Source of the DNA: Kiloniellales bacterium
GTDB lineage: Bacteria; Pseudomonadota; Alphaproteobacteria; Kiloniellales; JAKSDN01
DNA: 8,294 bases
Direction of reading: 5' to 3'
Assembly: GCA_022360075.1 (NCBI GenBank)
Contig: JAKSDN010000076.1
Span: 1-8,294, forward strand
A program made the translations under genes and the position numbers. Positions 6,468 through 8,294 of the stretch are shown piece after piece. Under the pieces are notes generated by a model. That model made no database searches, had not been told where the DNA came from, and saw only the letters and a list, made by a program, of their open reading frames with translations. Every line of letters begins with the position of its first letter. Position 1 is the first letter of the stretch.

Positions 6468-6654
6468 TGGCGATCTCCGCATCGCCAACGAGATCGACGG
6501 CGGGGCGACGCAGTTCAACGGTCGTAGTGACTTCACGAGTGCGAGCGTCAATGGACAAGGTCACCTTCTGCACGCCTTCGATTGCTTCACCCGTCTCGGC
6601 GTCCGTCACTAGGGTTCCGGCCACCGTCCCGTCGCTCTCGATCCTAACCCGCAT
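6460..6654 (-). CDS. Small conserved phage protein, function unknown
   Basis: A 64-residue protein MRVRIESDGTVAGTLVTDAE...DLVGDAEIANA. Two in-frame starts compete: ATG at 6681 (adds MSDVSWEVG) and ATG at 6654. I prefer 6654 because GGGAGGTG lies just before it with 5 nt between GGAGG and ATG, an almost ideal ribosome site. The 6681 start has only GGTGAG some 11 nt upstream and sits on a 7-bp repeat. Small proteins with 'RIESDGT..GT.V.DaETGE.I.GV..v...iDar' and ending '...vDlvGda' occur, as I remember, in phage head-tail regions of proteobacteria, all without known function. It is predicted to be soluble and mostly beta. Its stop overlaps the terminator-like gene start by 8 nt. Confidence 0.72.
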   Translation of the reverse strand: MRVRIESDGTVAGTLVTDAETGEAIEGVQKVTLSIDARTREVTTTVELRRPAVDLVGDAEIANA

Positions 6655-6664
6655 GCCCACCTCC
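6655..6664 (-). promoter_or_regulatory. Strong ribosome binding site for the 64-residue protein
   Basis: Coding strand reads GGGAGGTGGGC followed by ATG at 6654. GGAGGTG is fully complementary to the 16S rRNA tail and correctly spaced. It lies inside the nine codons that a start at 6681 would translate, so it decides the start call. Confidence 0.65.
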
Positions 6665-6685
6665 CAACTGACATCCGACATCTGA
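6665..6685. repeat. Three tandem 7-bp units (CATCTGA type) over an alternative start codon
   Basis: Units on the + strand are CAACTGA (6665-6671), CATCCGA (6672-6678) and CATCTGA (6679-6685). The last gives the ATG of the longer version of the small phage protein on the minus strand. The array abuts the stop of the DUF6441-like gene (TAA 6688-6686). The same unit is repeated at 279-306, also at a gene junction. Confidence 0.6.
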
Positions 6686-7348
6686 TTACTGTCTCACCGG
6701 CAAGTTCTGCCAGTTCCTGACGATCAGCGACGGCAGACGCCGCAGCGCCCGCACCGCAGCGCGCTGAATGTCGATCCGCTTTCGCGTCCGGACTTGCGGA
6801 ACCAGGATGAACATGACAACCGTCGTCAGGCCCTTGCCGCTCTTCTGCGCCCGAGCGCTCGCTTTGCGGAAGCCGCGCAGCGCGCCGGTCTTGCGGCTGA
6901 TGGACGCGCGCAGACCGTCGACCACAAGGAGCGACGGCGCGCCGCGCCGGAACACGAAGCGCAGCGGCCCGAAGCGCGCGACCGGGAAATTGGTCGGGTT
7001 GATCCGCTTGCCGCCGACGCCGCGCCTCGGGGCCGCCGGTGTCGGGATCGCGAGAAAGAAGCCGTCCTTGGACCGGATCACCGTGGCGCGCGAAAAAGCC
7101 AGCATGATCTGCGGCGCCTTGGAGAACACGAGGGCCGCAGCACCGAGGCTCGCCTTGCCGCGCGGGAACTGCTTCAGCCGCCAGGTCCGTGGCAGCCGTC
7201 GGCCGAATACCGCGGTCATGCGCCTCAGGTCGGTCTGAGCTCCCTTGCTGGCATCGCGAACGCCGTTCGTCACCGCCTGCTCGCCGGCACGGAGCTCCGC
7301 TTCCATGTGCTTCTCGAGGTTGCCGACCAGCGCCGCCGCGAGCCGCAT
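6686..7348 (-). CDS. DUF6441-like phage tail-completion protein
   Basis: A 220-residue basic protein beginning MRLAAALVGNLEKHMEAELR, 5 nt after the upstream stop, with GGAGG about 13 nt before the ATG. Diagnostic stretches: an N-terminal helix with AVTNGVRDASKGAQTDLRRM; GRRLPRTWRLKQFPRGKASL (residues 49-68); GAAALVFSKAPQIMLAFSRA; VIRSKDGFFLAIPTPAA; GGKRINPTNF; RFVFRRGAPSLLVVDGL; KSGKGLTTVVMFILVPQVRT; and RLPSLIVRNW near the end. I recognise this order of motifs from DUF6441, a family seen in alphaproteobacterial prophages between the head-closure and tail-terminator genes. That slot is held by lambda gpZ or HK97 gp10 in other phages, so a role in finishing the tail or joining it to the head is a reasonable inference. 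No enzymatic motif is visible. Confidence 0.82.
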   Translation of the reverse strand: MRLAAALVGNLEKHMEAELRAGEQAVTNGVRDASKGAQTDLRRMTAVFGRRLPRTWRLKQFPRGKASLGAAALVFSKAPQIMLAFSRATVIRSKDGFFLAIPTPAAPRRGVGGKRINPTNFPVARFGPLRFVFRRGAPSLLVVDGLRASISRKTGALRGFRKASARAQKSGKGLTTVVMFILVPQVRTRKRIDIQRAAVRALRRLPSLIVRNWQNLPVRQ

Positions 7349-7353
7349 GCGCG

Positions 7354-7716
7354 TTACGCCTCCGCCCGCAGCGGCCGCGCGTCGATCACCCAGACCAGCG
7401 CGTTGGCATCTTCGCGGATCGATTCTCCGTGGACCTCGAACAGCCGCGACCCGAGGCCGAACTTGGCGACATCCTCCGCGCCTTGCAGCTCGAACTTGTC
7501 TCCCGCCTCCGGCCCCGGCACCGGGATATCCGAGACCCGGACCTCAAAGAGATGGCTCTCGGACGTGAACCGCGCCTGTCCGGTCTCGATGACCTGGTCT
7601 GGCCGCTTCCTCTTGACCCGCACGGTCTTGACGCCGAACCGCGACCGATAGACGGCCGCGAACGAGAAATTCGGATTGGTGAACATCACGTCGAGTGCGC
7701 GCTGAAACGCCGTCAT
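7354..7716 (-). CDS. Head-tail attachment (head closure, gpFII-like) protein
   Basis: A 120-residue protein whose ATG overlaps the upstream stop (ATGA, 7716-7713), with no ribosome site of its own, so coupled. The pattern fits small beta-barrel stoppers: an N-terminal helix MTAFQRALDVMFTNPNF, then AAVYRSRFGVKTVRVKRKRP (residues 20-39), PDQVIETGQARFTSESHLFE, VRVSDIPVPGPEAGDKFEL, and a last strand pair SRLFEVHGESIREDANALVW ending VIDARPLRAEA. The 'RPD.v......r......fevRv.Di..p..GD.......G......g.p..D...LvW..d.rp' pattern is typical of FII-like head-closure proteins. It would seal the portal after packaging and provide the tail docking surface. The position right before the tail-completion gene supports this. 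Confidence is limited by the generic nature of such small proteins. Confidence 0.75.
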   Translation of the reverse strand: MTAFQRALDVMFTNPNFSFAAVYRSRFGVKTVRVKRKRPDQVIETGQARFTSESHLFEVRVSDIPVPGPEAGDKFELQGAEDVAKFGLGSRLFEVHGESIREDANALVWVIDARPLRAEA

Positions 7717-8294
7717 GGCAGCGTCGGCACGAACTCGGCCGTGCCCCGTGACGCCGTCGTCCGCCCACTCGCGTCCCAGGCTTTGAAATCGTGTTGGTGA
7801 GCGCCGGGCGTGACCGCGCCGGTCTCGGCCGGCGTCAATTTCACGATGAACCGCACGCCCTCGGCAGTGTCGGCCATGGTTATCTGGCCGGCTGCCAATG
7901 TGGCCTTGAGCAGCGGCTCGCTAACCCAGTCCGCAGCCACGGTCCATTCGGCCCGGGTCACCTGATCTGCCGGCCCGATACCCGCGCCATCTATAGAGAA
8001 CGCGTAATCGTCGCCGATCGGAATTGCATGGACGACGAGCAGGTCTTGCAGCTCTTGAGGCACGATGCTTCCTTTCAGGACAGGACTCGGCTTCAGCCCC
8101 TTCAACACCGCGCGCAGAATCACGGGCGCCTCGCCGCCGGTGATGACCGCGACCTGGGCCGAGAGCGCGATCACGCCGGCGAAGACTTCGGCCGCCTGGG
8201 CCGCGACCTCGGCCGGCGGCAGCGTGACGTCGCCGGCGCCGGCGAAGCTCTCGCCGCCGGTGAGCGCCAGCGCCGCCTCGGCCGCCTCGACCGC
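7713..8294 (-). CDS. Connector-region protein with Ig-like C-terminal part (5' end outside window)
   Basis: An open frame enters from the right edge and ends with TGA at 7715-7713, giving 193 visible codons. The first 75 or so residues are Ala/Glu/Gly-rich (AVEAAEAALALTGGESFAGA..., later VAVITGGEAPVILRAVLKGL) with near-total G/C at third positions. From about 8063 codon use relaxes and the protein looks like a small beta-sandwich module: DDYAFSIDGAGIGPADQVTR, AEWTVAADWVSEPLLKATLA, RFIVKLTPAETGAVTPGAHQ, then DFKAWDASGRTTASRGTAEF. Such a pattern (strand, acidic turn, 'a.WdasG...t...G...v.p') is common in phage connector, decoration or baseplate-type proteins. A GTG at 8063 with a good ribosome site could start the C-terminal part as a separate 116-residue protein. 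I cannot name a family for the N-terminal part. It lies where lambda FI would be. Confidence 0.55.
   Translation of the reverse strand, partial: AVEAAEAALALTGGESFAGAGDVTLPPAEVAAQAAEVFAGVIALSAQVAVITGGEAPVILRAVLKGLKPSPVLKGSIVPQELQDLLVVHAIPIGDDYAFSIDGAGIGPADQVTRAEWTVAADWVSEPLLKATLAAGQITMADTAEGVRFIVKLTPAETGAVTPGAHQHDFKAWDASGRTTASRGTAEFVPTLP
8061..8075 (-). promoter_or_regulatory. Internal ribosome site and GTG start inside the rightmost frame
   Basis: Coding strand reads AAAGGA, six bases, then GTG (8063-8061), followed by PQELQDLLVVHAIPIGDDYA. It is in frame with the coding sequence upstream and no stop separates them. It could therefore give a shorter second product, or be the only start if the upstream stretch is not translated. 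Confidence 0.5.

Overview
This window is a tail-assembly stretch of a phage genome, most likely a prophage, read entirely on the minus strand. It covers a head-to-tail connector region, the whole tail tube, chaperone and tape-measure block, and the start of the tail tip. The DNA is very GC-rich with strong G/C at third codon positions. Several proteins resemble families I know mainly from alphaproteobacterial prophages (DUF6441-like, DUF6950-like, DUF2163-like, and a tail tube with an inserted domain). A high-GC alphaproteobacterial host is therefore the best guess. No sheath or contractile baseplate gene is visible, so a siphovirus (long non-contractile tail) fits. No integrase, attachment site, lysis gene or capsid gene lies in the window, so integrated prophage versus free phage cannot be decided.

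In transcription order (right to left): an open frame entering from the right edge, whose C-terminal part is an Ig-like connector-region protein (8294-7713); a head-tail attachment / head-closure-like protein (7716-7354); a DUF6441-like tail-completion protein (7348-6686); a small conserved phage protein (6654-6460); a tail-terminator-like protein (6467-6027); a tail tube protein carrying an extra beta-type domain (6003-4672); a tail assembly chaperone (4675-4064) whose second half is encoded in the -1 frame down to 3882; the tape measure protein (3889-1511); a distal-tail-like protein (1511-876); a DUF2163-like tail-tip protein (874-314); and the start of a DUF6950 / NlpC-P60-like protein running off the left edge (302-1). 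The order parallels lambda FI-FII-Z-U-V-G/T-H-M-L-K.

The genes are tightly packed, with 1-8 nt overlaps or gaps of up to about 31 nt, so they are probably one transcript with translational coupling. The connector proteins close the head. The terminator caps the tail. The tube polymerises around the tape measure, which the G and GT chaperones keep soluble. The last genes build the tip and a wall-degrading activity.

The most notable point is a candidate programmed -1 frameshift in the chaperone gene: a G-rich slip site, a 6-nt spacer and a perfect 7-bp all-GC hairpin. It would give a GT protein whose shifted half carries a Cys4 motif. Also notable are 7-bp tandem repeats laid over two gene starts, the inserted domain in the tail tube, and an internal start with a good ribosome site inside the rightmost frame. 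No tRNA, rRNA, CRISPR, insertion sequence or clear terminator was seen. There is no gene-free stretch over 300 bases once the -1 frame chaperone extension is counted.
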